From: Promethearchaeota archaeon
GTDB lineage: Archaea; Asgardarchaeota; Lokiarchaeia; Sigynarchaeales; SOKP01
DNA: 26,972 nucleotides
NCBI GenBank assembly: GCA_014730295.1
Contig: WJIN01000027.1
Coordinates: 1 to 26,972 of the forward strand
Reading direction: 5' to 3'
Shown here: piece after piece, positions 15,788 to 23,946 of the stretch
Layout of the letters: each line of letters begins with the position of its first letter
Position numbering within the stretch: position 1 is the stretch's first letter
Notes under the pieces: generated by a model
Told to the model about the DNA's origin: nothing
What the model saw: only the letters and a program-made list of their open reading frames with translations
The model's database searches: none
Translations under genes and position numbers: made by a program

Positions 15788-17311
15788 ATGATTATGAAAT
15801 TAAATCAATTTAGAATCCTGGATAAACAAGAAATAGAATCAATTCATCAAACTACATTAGAATTACTAGAGGAAGTTGGAATTCGAGTTGAGAGTGAAAA
15901 TATGAGAGAACTACTTCAGCAAAACGGTGCGTACGTTGAAGCCGATAACAAGGATGAAGAATTATTTGTCAAAATCCCTCAAAATATGATCATGGATTGC
16001 ATTAAGACCGTCCCTAAACAATTTACTTTATGGGGTCCTGATGCTAAATATAACTTCACGATAAATACCGAATCCACACAATTTGGCACCTTCGGAGCAG
16101 CAATTAATGTATATGATTCGTCTCGCAGAAAAAAGGTGCGAAAAGCGAAATTACAAGATTCTATTGATCATATTCGAGTGGTAAATGAATTACAAAATAT
16201 TGCGTGTTCACATATGGACGTCTGGCCCAGTGATGTGCCGTTCACAGAATTACATTTTCATACTCTAAGAGCCTGGGGGAGATATGCCAAAAAACCCTAT
16301 GGGATGGGTTGTTACGGGCGCACGGCATCGAAGGATATGATTGAACTTGCTTCAATTATCTGCGGTGATATAGACGAGATTAAGAAGAGACCACGCCTCT
16401 TAGGGGTTTTTAATCCCACATCTCCATTGACACTCCCTAAGATCTTATTGAATGGGTTAGAGATATTCTCGAAATATAACCAACCGATCAATATCTCTGC
16501 GGCTGCTTTAGCTGGTTCCAGTGCACCAGTAACACTCGCTGGTGTGTTGACTCAAGCTAATATGGAAGTTCTCTCATCAATTATAATTACTCAAATTATT
16601 AATCCTGGGACACCTGTGTTATATGGATCAACGAATTCAATCATGGATCCTGCAACCGGCAACACTGCGTATGGGTCTTTCGAAATGGGATTAATCACCA
16701 TCGCAAGTGCTCAGATGGCCAGTTTTTATGGGATTCCCTCAAAAGGTTCGGGTGCGCTAACGGAATCTAAATGTTTTGATATACAAAACGGGTTTGAACG
16801 GTTTATGACGTTATTCTGTGCTGCGAATGCAGGTCATAACTATATCACATGTGCTGGCACTTATGAAACCTCACTTAGCGAAGCATTAGAACTTCTCCTA
16901 TTCGATAATGATCTAATAGGAATTATTCAAAATGGATTGGAAGGAATTGAAGTGAATCAAGAAACAATCGCGAAACGAGAAATATCTGCGATTGCTACTG
17001 GCGAATTAAAATCATATTTGGGTAGCAAGCATTCTGTTAGACATACCCGAAAAGAGATTTATGTTCCCAAACTGGTAGACAGGAATCGTCGTGGCTCTTG
17101 GATAAAAGATGGATGCTTGGATATGTTCGATCGCGCCCATAGAGAAGTCCAGAAAATCCTTAGTATGAAGGCAGAATCTCATCTCAATGAGAAAATTGAA
17201 AGAGAACTAGAAAATTATTATAAGACAATCTCTTCAAGAACTCTCGAAGATTATAAGAAAAATGAAGGGTTGAAAGGTTCTGTTAATGATTCTGAGATTT
17301 TGGGAATTTAA
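15788..17311 (+). CDS. MttB-family (trimethylamine methyltransferase-like) protein, non-pyrrolysine
   Basis: 507 residues, the usual length for the family, with a continuous frame ending in TAA and no in-frame amber codon, so it lacks the pyrrolysine of methanogen MttB. Family features include TTLELLEEVGIRVESENMRE near the N-terminus, GTFGAAINVYDSSRRKKVRK, the ISAAALAGSSAPVTLAGVL segment and SKGSGALTESK. Non-Pyl members studied so far (for example MtgB for glycine betaine) move a methyl group from a quaternary amine to a corrinoid protein; the substrate here cannot be predicted. The start could also be M3. No corrinoid protein or activase gene is adjacent. The MFS gene 76 bases downstream may import its substrate. 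Confidence 0.88.
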   Translation: MIMKLNQFRILDKQEIESIHQTTLELLEEVGIRVESENMRELLQQNGAYVEADNKDEELFVKIPQNMIMDCIKTVPKQFTLWGPDAKYNFTINTESTQFGTFGAAINVYDSSRRKKVRKAKLQDSIDHIRVVNELQNIACSHMDVWPSDVPFTELHFHTLRAWGRYAKKPYGMGCYGRTASKDMIELASIICGDIDEIKKRPRLLGVFNPTSPLTLPKILLNGLEIFSKYNQPINISAAALAGSSAPVTLAGVLTQANMEVLSSIIITQIINPGTPVLYGSTNSIMDPATGNTAYGSFEMGLITIASAQMASFYGIPSKGSGALTESKCFDIQNGFERFMTLFCAANAGHNYITCAGTYETSLSEALELLLFDNDLIGIIQNGLEGIEVNQETIAKREISAIATGELKSYLGSKHSVRHTRKEIYVPKLVDRNRRGSWIKDGCLDMFDRAHREVQKILSMKAESHLNEKIERELENYYKTISSRTLEDYKKNEGLKGSVNDSEILGI

Positions 17312-17350
17312 ACCTTGATATATAATAAGAAAAAATGGTTCGATAAGATA

Positions 17351-17364
17351 AGAAACTTTTATTA
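17351..17364 (+). promoter_or_regulatory. BRE/TATA promoter of the MFS gene
   Basis: AGAAAC-TTTTATTA is centred about 28 bases before the ATG at 17388, so the transcript would begin at or within a few bases of the start codon. It is almost the same sequence as the hdr promoter (GGAAACTTTTATAT), but without a leader. Confidence 0.5.
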
Positions 17365-17387
17365 GCATCATTTGGAAATTAGTATTT

Positions 17388-18740
17388 ATGAATGAACAAA
17401 TTAGCTATAATCGTTCTTATACATTCATATTTACCCTCTTTTATTTTGCGCAAGGTTTTTGTCAAGGGGTTCCATTTCTCGTATGGAAATCATATATAGT
17501 ACATGTGTTAGGCGATGTGGATATTGCGCTCTGGTTAATAATATATGCCGTAGGGAATATTCCATGGGCTATTAAAATGATAGTGGGTATATTCAATGAT
17601 AAAATTGGGTCAAGAAAGTATGGTAGAAGATTTCCATGGATTATTAGTTTTGGCTCATTTGGAGCAATATGGTGGTTCATTATGGCATTTTATACTCCTA
17701 CCAACCAATCAATCTATTTATGGCTTGCAATTTATTACTTTATGACTCAACTGGGGATGGCCTTTGCGGATACTGCTTTAGATGGACTGATCTTAGATGT
17801 TACTCCAAAAACAAAACTGGCACGAGTGCAAGGCTATACATGGACAGTAATGTTTTTAGGATACGGTGTTGGTGGGATGCTGCTAACTCTGATTTTGGGA
17901 TTGGATAATATTTATATTGTACATATCATCACTGGTGTTCTAATGTTCCTCTCTTGTATCCTACCATATAAGATAAAGGAGCCTGATATTGAGGATATTC
18001 CCTTAAAAGAATTTGGTAAAGATTTATTAACCTTTGCAACGAAAAAGCGCAATTGGAAAGTGTATATATATACTTTCTTAGGCGCTTTTCAAGGTGTTAT
18101 GTTATTGGACTTTTTAACATATACTATTCTGATATCAATGGGAATCATTAATGTCGAAGATACAGTCTTATCAATCACTCAAGGAGGGGCAATTGATTTG
18201 TTAGGATGGGGTTCTCTCTTTTATTTCGCCAGTGGGGTTGGAACGGTAATAGGATCATTGATTTCAGGTAAATTTGGTGATAGAAGCAGAAAGAAAACAA
18301 TTTCAACAGTTTTTCTTAGCTTTATCCCCTATTGTCTTTTACTAGTGCTCCCATTTACCTTTACCAGTAATTTCTATGCTGCTCTTAGTCTCGGAATTCT
18401 TTTTCAAATCCTATTTGGAGCGTTTCAAAATGCACTTACCGTCGTCAATCAGACAATACGAGGCGATCTTGCGAAAAAATATTATCCCAACCTTAAGAGC
18501 ACCTACTTTGCTTTAGTAGTGTCTTTAATTAATGCGGGACAAAACGTAGGAACATTGATAGGAGCGGCCTTGTTATCGTTTCTTGTGATATTTATTGATA
18601 ATTTCTTTATTAATATGTTCATAATCTCGTCGTTCTGCTCGTTCAGTCTTTTTTCTTCCTACATCATCTTTCGAACAATCGATCCCATTGATTATGAACT
18701 AGGTGGAGCAATAAAAATAGAGTCAGCTTCTAATCCATAA
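17388..18740 (+). CDS. Major facilitator superfamily transporter
   Basis: 450 residues with about twelve hydrophobic helices. The N-terminal FYFAQGFCQGVPF and the loop between helices 2 and 3 (IFNDKIGSRKYGRRFPWI) carry the basic MFS motif A pattern; the equivalent loop in the second half is SGKFGDRSRKKT. The start resembles AmpG/BT1-type carriers, which take up muropeptides or folates/pterins in other organisms, but that is not enough to name a substrate. The gene follows the MttB homologue on the same strand and has its own promoter, so import of a methylated substrate or export of a product are both possible. It ends before a double poly-T terminator. Confidence 0.85.
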   Translation: MNEQISYNRSYTFIFTLFYFAQGFCQGVPFLVWKSYIVHVLGDVDIALWLIIYAVGNIPWAIKMIVGIFNDKIGSRKYGRRFPWIISFGSFGAIWWFIMAFYTPTNQSIYLWLAIYYFMTQLGMAFADTALDGLILDVTPKTKLARVQGYTWTVMFLGYGVGGMLLTLILGLDNIYIVHIITGVLMFLSCILPYKIKEPDIEDIPLKEFGKDLLTFATKKRNWKVYIYTFLGAFQGVMLLDFLTYTILISMGIINVEDTVLSITQGGAIDLLGWGSLFYFASGVGTVIGSLISGKFGDRSRKKTISTVFLSFIPYCLLLVLPFTFTSNFYAALSLGILFQILFGAFQNALTVVNQTIRGDLAKKYYPNLKSTYFALVVSLINAGQNVGTLIGAALLSFLVIFIDNFFINMFIISSFCSFSLFSSYIIFRTIDPIDYELGGAIKIESASNP

Positions 18741-18749
18741 ATCCTCTTC

Positions 18750-18765
18750 TTTTTTTTCTTTTTTT
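18750..18765 (+). terminator. Poly-T terminator after the MFS gene
   Basis: T8, C, T7 starting about ten bases after the stop codon. Confidence 0.55.
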
Positions 18766-19039
18766 GTCCACATATGGATAAATGAAGCACGATGCAAAAA
18801 TATATACATAAATAGTTAAAGATTTCTAAAATATTGTGAGATGCAATTTTGGATGATCTTGCTTTAAGACAGAATTATTACGTTTTTCTAGTACGAACTA
18901 TCTAAAACCTATCAATAATTAAATTTTTTGACTTTATGGTTTATTTAGATTAAAATAAGGAGGAATATATTCATTTTAATCTTAGGAAATTACATTCTCT
19001 ATAAACGGGGTTAATCTCACGGCTAATAAGTGAATTTAG

Positions 19040-19414
19040 ATGGAATTATTAGATAAATCATATATAGAAAAAATAAAAGAATTAGGCAATTTAATATTCG
19101 ATAGGAAACTTAGTATCTCGATATCTCTGGGGTTATTATATTTCAGTGTGCAAATAACGGATTTGGTTAGCACATTCATCGGGTTAGAATTGGGTGCAGT
19201 AGAAGCAAATCCATTGGGAATAAATCCACCTATGATATTTCTAAAATTTTTATCACCGCTTCTAATAATAAGTGCTTATATTTATCTCTTGAAATATTTG
19301 GAGAATCAGAAGGCTCTTTTCTTCAGCATTGTAGTTATTAACATTATTTTGGTGGGATTTTATGTGTTTGTCACCATCAACAATGTCTCTGTCATTAATT
19401 ATCTCTTGGGATGA
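19040..19414 (+). CDS. DUF5658-like small membrane protein
   Basis: 124 residues with three hydrophobic helices (~27-52, ~66-85, ~91-115). Between helices 1 and 2 it has the pattern TDLVSTFIGLELG followed by EANPLG; the D..sT....G..EaNP signature is shared by many archaeal and bacterial DUF5658-type membrane proteins of unknown role. A T9 run lies at 19444-19452 downstream. No Shine-Dalgarno is seen before the ATG. The 299 bases before it (18741-19039) contain an AAGGAGGAA string near 18955 with no usable start codon behind it. Family placement is moderately sure, function unknown. Confidence 0.7.
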   Translation: MELLDKSYIEKIKELGNLIFDRKLSISISLGLLYFSVQITDLVSTFIGLELGAVEANPLGINPPMIFLKFLSPLLIISAYIYLLKYLENQKALFFSIVVINIILVGFYVFVTINNVSVINYLLG

Positions 19415-19443
19415 TTAAAGAACCTGATAATTATCTATATCTA

Positions 19444-19452
19444 TTTTTTTTT
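19444..19452 (+). terminator. Poly-T terminator
   Basis: T9, 30 bases after the DUF5658-like gene. Confidence 0.4.
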
Positions 19453-19630
19453 ACAAACTGATTCGCATTAAAATCTTTTTGAACTCGTTTATTTTGCACA
19501 CAAAACTTACAGATTATTATGTGTGGACAACACGGACTTCTAGATTTCAACGAGTTATTATAAATGATGAGTTTTTTATCAGTTTTAACCAAAATAGAAC
19601 CTCTAATTAATAATAGGTGTATATCTGAAA

Positions 19631-19744
19631 ATGAGTTATAAAAAAAAATACGCACAAATTATCGAATATTATAATTTTAGAATGAAAGAACAATACAAAT
19701 ACGGTTCAAAAGATTATTTCAGAGAAAGATATTCGGATGACTAA
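19631..19744 (+). CDS. Possible 37-residue basic peptide
   Basis: ATG at 19631, TAA at 19742-19744, ending four bases before the convergent stop of the hydrolase gene at 19748. The peptide is rich in Lys, Arg and Tyr (MSYKKKYAQIIEYYNFRMKE, then a charged end). No family, ribosome binding site or conserved motif is recognised. It is listed because the rest of 19415-19747 holds nothing else; it may be chance. Confidence 0.2.
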   Translation: MSYKKKYAQIIEYYNFRMKEQYKYGSKDYFRERYSDD

Positions 19745-19747
19745 TTA

Positions 19748-20785
19748 TTAATTCAGAGCATAGTATTTTATTATACTATTTTTGCTAATCTTTTCTACCT
19801 TTTCTTGCTCTTCCAAATAAAAAAGGTGTGATAGGACTTCACTAAGGGCTAAAAAGGAATTCATATCATCTAAATCACCGAAATGGCGTTTTGCAATAGA
19901 AACGGGACTCATCGGTTCATTTTTAATAAGTTCATAAATCTCTTTTAAACGTTTTTGATGATGTTCCTGAATTTGCTTGATTCTTTTCTCAGGATTATAA
20001 ATGAGTTCTTGATGCGCAGGAAAGATTATTTTTGGGTTGAGCTCATTAATTCTTTTCAATGAATTTAGATATAACTTTAATATGTTATGAAAATCATACT
20101 CTCTATATCTCTCCTTAATCAGGGGGTTGATAATAAACACACCAATATGAGGCGTAATTCGAGATAGGATATGATCTCCAGAGAAGAGATATTTTCTATT
20201 CTTTTCAAAAAGGCAAGTATGTCCTAAGGAATGTCCTGGGGTCCAAATTGCTTTAAATTTTCCGTTTTCAACCTCAAACTCATAATTATCATATAAAATT
20301 ACATCTGGAGGGTAATATTTTTTCATTTGAGGCCATGTAAGAAAATATTTAGTCAAGCGGTCTCCTTGTTCTTCACTGAAGCCATATTGGATAACCTCCT
20401 TTGTCACCTCCTCCGTGATCTCTTTTAGTTGATTAAAATTGTCTTTATTTGTTTCCCATTTCATTGTCTCGTTCGTTATATCATGCATCATAATTTTGAG
20501 ATCGGGGTTTTTACGTTTCAATTTTTTTACTATCCCAATATGGTCCAAATGATTATGGGAGACCATACAATGACTGATTTTTTTGGGAGTTATGTCAAGT
20601 TCTTCTAAACAAGCGAAAAACTTTTTGGGCCAATTGCCCAAATTTAATCCAGCATCAAAGAGAAAATAGCTCTCCTCCAATTTTAATAGATATGTGTATA
20701 CATATTTTACATCAAAAGGAACATCAATTTTTATTTGTATAACATCGTCCAACTGATTTATTTTACTATTAAACTCAAAATTCAC
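19748..20785 (-). CDS. Metallo-beta-lactamase-fold hydrolase with C-terminal helical domain
   Basis: 345 residues. The zinc-binding HxHxDH motif is SHNHLDH with H77, H79, D81 and H82. Further ligands are H185 in WTPGHSLGHT, D204 in FSGDHIL and the late histidine in IIFPAHQ (near 265). Residues ~275-345 form a helical/winged part (MSPVSIAKRHFG, then ALSEVLSHLFYLEEQ) like that of the LACTB2/glyoxalase II-like group. Members hydrolyse thioesters, lactones or nucleic acids; this one cannot be assigned. It is cytosolic, with no signal peptide. It is convergent with the genes to its left and separated by 107 bases from the next minus-strand gene, so probably transcribed alone. Confidence 0.88.
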   Translation of the reverse strand: MNFEFNSKINQLDDVIQIKIDVPFDVKYVYTYLLKLEESYFLFDAGLNLGNWPKKFFACLEELDITPKKISHCMVSHNHLDHIGIVKKLKRKNPDLKIMMHDITNETMKWETNKDNFNQLKEITEEVTKEVIQYGFSEEQGDRLTKYFLTWPQMKKYYPPDVILYDNYEFEVENGKFKAIWTPGHSLGHTCLFEKNRKYLFSGDHILSRITPHIGVFIINPLIKERYREYDFHNILKLYLNSLKRINELNPKIIFPAHQELIYNPEKRIKQIQEHHQKRLKEIYELIKNEPMSPVSIAKRHFGDLDDMNSFLALSEVLSHLFYLEEQEKVEKISKNSIIKYYALN

Positions 20786-20892
20786 AATAATTGCTCTCTT
20801 GAAATCAATTAAGACTAAAAATTAAGGAAATGCTATTTATATTTCTGTTTATAATAAGCAATATTTCATTAAAATATAATAAATTGAATTGA

Positions 20893-21183
20893 TTATTTAT
20901 TACTTTGACTTTTCTTTTCTTCTTGTTCATCCTGAAAAAAGAGACATTTTTTCATGTCGAACTCTAATTCACGTAATTTATACTTGATTTCCTTGTTATC
21001 GTAGTCATGAGAAAGGATATCTAAGATAGTGTCCTTCAATTTCTCAAGATTGTCCAACCCACATTGATAAAACACATCATTCTCATCAAAACTTAAGGTT
21101 AAAATTTGAGCTAATCCATCAAGAGCTCCTTTGATTTTTTCATAAGCTTGCCATGCATCTTCTTCTTGTTTTTCTTCGCTCAT
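20893..21183 (-). CDS. Uncharacterised small acidic protein
   Basis: 96 residues, mostly helical and highly charged, beginning MSEEKQEEDAWQAYEKIKGA and ending in a Lys/Glu-rich tail. It has three Cys (in FYQCGLDNL and MKKCLFF) that do not form a known metal motif. No family recognised. It lies on the minus strand between the hydrolase and the next small gene, with gaps of 107 and 151 bases. Composition and clean boundaries support a real gene. Confidence 0.55.
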   Translation of the reverse strand: MSEEKQEEDAWQAYEKIKGALDGLAQILTLSFDENDVFYQCGLDNLEKLKDTILDILSHDYDNKEIKYKLRELEFDMKKCLFFQDEQEEKKSQSNK

Positions 21184-21334
21184 TTTTTTATTCTCAATTA
21201 ATTATAAAAATTTCTGAATTAAATTCTTTCTGATTGAAATCAATAATTTCTTTTTACAAAAGGATTTTTTTCGTAAAGACCTAATTCCAAATATTTTTAA
21301 TATAAAAAGAAGGTAAAAAAATAATCACATAGAT

Positions 21335-21691
21335 TTAAAGGATATTTCTGATTTTCTCTGCCAGTTCTTTGGATTCTCCACCAGCAGATTCAAGAATTCT
21401 AAACGTTTTTTCTGGGCTAACCTTAAGACCAGCTTCTAGAAGCTTTTCTAATCCAATTCGGGTATTTAATCTTTCATTCTTTTGTAGATGAAATATTACA
21501 TGACCTAATTCATTTTTTAATCGTCCTTGAGCAGAATCTAAGACGACATCAAATAAGGCAGGACAGATCTCATCAAGCGTATTATTTCGTACTTCTCGAG
21601 CGCAACTGTAGATTTCAGTTCTTTGAGGGTCTGTCAAATGTATTTCTTCTCTTTGGATACTTTTTTGGTCTCCCATTTCTTTTTCCATCAT
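21335..21691 (-). CDS. Uncharacterised helical protein
   Basis: 118 residues, all-alpha by appearance (SAQGRLKNELGHVIFHLQKN, then LEKLLEAGLKVSPEKTFRIL). Two Cys occur near the N-terminal third. A GGAGTGA ribosome binding site about 7 bases upstream supports the first of two adjacent ATG codons (M1/M2). There is no signal peptide or membrane helix. No family recognised. Its closeness to the 96-residue gene downstream (151 bases, same strand) may mean a shared role. Confidence 0.65.
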   Translation of the reverse strand: MMEKEMGDQKSIQREEIHLTDPQRTEIYSCAREVRNNTLDEICPALFDVVLDSAQGRLKNELGHVIFHLQKNERLNTRIGLEKLLEAGLKVSPEKTFRILESAGGESKELAEKIRNIL

Positions 21692-21980
21692 ATTTTATCA
21701 CTCCTTTATTTTTTTAATTTTATTTTTTATGTTTTATTTCTATTCTAAAATTAAAACATTTTCATATTTAAATGCTTTGGGCTAAGAAAACTTACCAAAC
21801 ATACTCATTTGGGAATTTAATAAATAATAACCTTCTTTTCGGTCAGCAAATCACGTTTTTGTTTGATTTTTTTCGCACGACAAAGATAGTCAAAAAAAGG
21901 GGAGAGAATGCAGTTTTCACTAATATTTAAATCGCTATTATAATAAATCTATCATAAATTAGGATTTTGATTTCCGATTT
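21692..21980. other. Divergent intergenic region
   Basis: Promoter space between the minus-strand gene at 21335-21691 and the micro-ORFs on the plus strand. AATATTTAAATC near 21922 is a possible TATA box for the plus strand. Nothing else is visible. Confidence 0.3.
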
Positions 21981-22037
21981 ATGTCGTCCCAACCAAAAAA
22001 AGGTAAGGATTCCGTCGTAGAAAACTCAAAAAAATAA
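21981..22037 (+). CDS. Possible 18-residue micro-ORF
   Basis: Encodes MSSQPKKGKDSVVENSKK; its TAA is followed directly by the ATG of the next micro-ORF (TAAATG). It lies about 55 bases behind a TATA-like sequence. Far too short to judge by content; listed because of the tight pairing with the next ORF. Confidence 0.2.
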   Translation: MSSQPKKGKDSVVENSKK

Positions 22038-22130
22038 ATGAAAAAAGATCTAATTTCAACAAAATTTTTATTTTTGTTACTTATTTTGATCTTTTTTTTT
22101 GTTTTAAATTTAAAATGTCATACAATTTAA
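22038..22130 (+). CDS. Possible 30-residue single-span membrane peptide
   Basis: Begins MKKDLISTKFLFLLLILIFF, i.e. a lysine pair then one strongly hydrophobic helix, and ends at a TAA (22128-22130). The start abuts the stop of the preceding micro-ORF. It resembles a membrane micro-peptide, but T-rich DNA easily gives Phe/Leu runs by chance. Confidence 0.25.
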   Translation: MKKDLISTKFLFLLLILIFFFVLNLKCHTI

Positions 22131-22252
22131 ACATCTTACATCTAAGGAAAGGTGCCTTTCATATAGATTAATTAGCATTAATAAGGTTTAATAAAGTCTT
22201 ATGGCATATATTACCTAATACAAAATAATTATTAACTTACAAATTGATTATA

Positions 22253-23776
22253 ATGGAAGAAAAACTAGATAAAGATTTAGAAAAAATACTGAAAGCTGAG
22301 AAACTTCAATCGAAATTAACGAGATATATAGTTAAAATTGGGAAATGGCTTTTGTTCATCTTTCCCATTATCTTGATTGTAATTACTATATTGACTCTTA
22401 TCTTATTTCCTTCAGGTATCCAAGATCCTCTTATCTTACTGACCACCAATTTCTCTTATTTATTATTGACAATAATATATTTTATCATCTTGGGACTTTA
22501 TTTTTTAAATTCCATTCTCCTGCTTTTAGGGGCTTTTAAAACAGATCAGTCAATGCGTTTAAGACTTGATTTTGAGAGAAGACGTGGTAAACCAATTGAA
22601 AGCTTAGATGGATTTAAGATGTTGTCAAATAACGTGTCTCGGGTAATTAACTTATTGAAAATTATAGCTATAATTTGTATCATTTCGGTAATTTTATTTC
22701 TTATTATGCTTCTTGTGGGAGAACTTACCTTGGGTTTTGCTGCTATGGGAACAGCGCTCATTGGCTTAGGCTTAGCACTTTTGGTACGAAGTTTGAATTT
22801 GAATATCCACGATGTAAATGGACTACAAGATTTTTTTAAACCAACCACTCACGAGATTTTTCTTGATAACTTTTTTGCAGAAATTTTCGCCAACCATTTG
22901 GATCCCATAACGTTCTTAAAATGGGATGAGTTTATCATGGGATTAGACGACATTTTGAACCCCGATTTTATTAAGAGTATAGAGAACCAAGAAAAGGGAG
23001 AGCTGCCGATCACATTTGCCTTGGAAAGGATTCTATTTTTATATTATCTTCATTATCAGGACGTCTTAACCGAAAAACAATTAGAACAAGAATTCCGAGA
23101 AATTATAACAATGGAATCGGATCGATTCAATATTGAAAAGGGACTATTTTTAGAAGGGGATTGGTATTTTTCCTCGAAAGATATCTATAAATTGTTTAGA
23201 TTTATAGAACAATATAATCCCTCGTTTTTCAAAATCATCGATCGACTCCAATTAGAATTAGCGGATAACATTACACGCCTCTCAAAAGATCCGATCTATA
23301 TGGATTCTGCGGCCCAAGAAGTAGTATATCTTAATAGCGAATTGAATATAATGATTTTTCTGTATAATAATGATCCCCAACCTAAAAAGTATAGAATACG
23401 GGTAGCAGCTCCAGGATTTGAACCAAACGCGGTAATTTTGAATATTGAGGTTGAGGGGAGAGGAAATTTCACGATTCCCAATCAACCTATTCCATTAACT
23501 TCAGATATAGAGACTGATATCACTGAAATCTTATCTTCTATGCTCGAGAATGGAGATACAACGTGGATAACACTAGAACCCAGAGAGAAGGGTGAACAAA
23601 CAATCCAAATATTTTTAGAAAAAGAAGATGGAACGATTATAGAGGGGAAGACACGTACTATAAAAGTAACTCGGAATATGAAGGATTATTTGAAAAAATT
23701 CTCATCCATTGGGTCGTTACTAGGTGGATTAGCAGTTCCGTTAGCAAGAATGCTACCATATCTCCTTCAATTATAA
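22253..23776 (+). CDS. Four-helix membrane protein with C-terminal beta-rich domain, paralogue A
   Basis: 507 residues from the ATG at 22253. A TTG nine bases earlier is possible, but the ATG start MEEKLDKD aligns exactly with MNEKLDKD of the next gene. After a short charged helix there are four hydrophobic helices (about 30-50, 64-92, 130-155, 158-183). The pair shares a conserved loop LRLDFERRRGKPIESLDGF, a cytosol-like segment NGLQDFFKP with NHLDPITFLKWDE and KGELPITFALERILFLYYL, and a final domain (~365-480) that looks like an immunoglobulin-like beta-sandwich (WITLEPREKGEQTIQIFLE). A weakly hydrophobic helix closes the chain. I do not recognise the family; no catalytic motif is visible. 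A membrane-bound scaffold or sensor is conceivable. Confidence 0.85.
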   Translation: MEEKLDKDLEKILKAEKLQSKLTRYIVKIGKWLLFIFPIILIVITILTLILFPSGIQDPLILLTTNFSYLLLTIIYFIILGLYFLNSILLLLGAFKTDQSMRLRLDFERRRGKPIESLDGFKMLSNNVSRVINLLKIIAIICIISVILFLIMLLVGELTLGFAAMGTALIGLGLALLVRSLNLNIHDVNGLQDFFKPTTHEIFLDNFFAEIFANHLDPITFLKWDEFIMGLDDILNPDFIKSIENQEKGELPITFALERILFLYYLHYQDVLTEKQLEQEFREIITMESDRFNIEKGLFLEGDWYFSSKDIYKLFRFIEQYNPSFFKIIDRLQLELADNITRLSKDPIYMDSAAQEVVYLNSELNIMIFLYNNDPQPKKYRIRVAAPGFEPNAVILNIEVEGRGNFTIPNQPIPLTSDIETDITEILSSMLENGDTTWITLEPREKGEQTIQIFLEKEDGTIIEGKTRTIKVTRNMKDYLKKFSSIGSLLGGLAVPLARMLPYLLQL

Positions 23777-23946
23777 TAAGATTAAGTCCAAAAAACAACT
23801 TAATTAACTATTTTTTCTCCTCTCTTGGTGTTGGTTAAAAATATCTTACATAAATTTTTAAAATGATAATGATACTAAATAAATTAAATTCTAATGGAAT
23901 CAGTTTTATCTATAAGTAATACAATTCAATAAAAAAGATAATTGAG

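Noticed and set aside
15788..17311. Possible pyrrolysine-containing MttB
   Set aside because: The frame is open from start to TAA without any in-frame TAG, so pyrrolysine is not used.
18950..19000. AAGGAGGAA ribosome-binding-like string before a short frame
   Set aside because: No ATG, GTG or TTG follows at a workable distance, and the frame closes after about a dozen codons.
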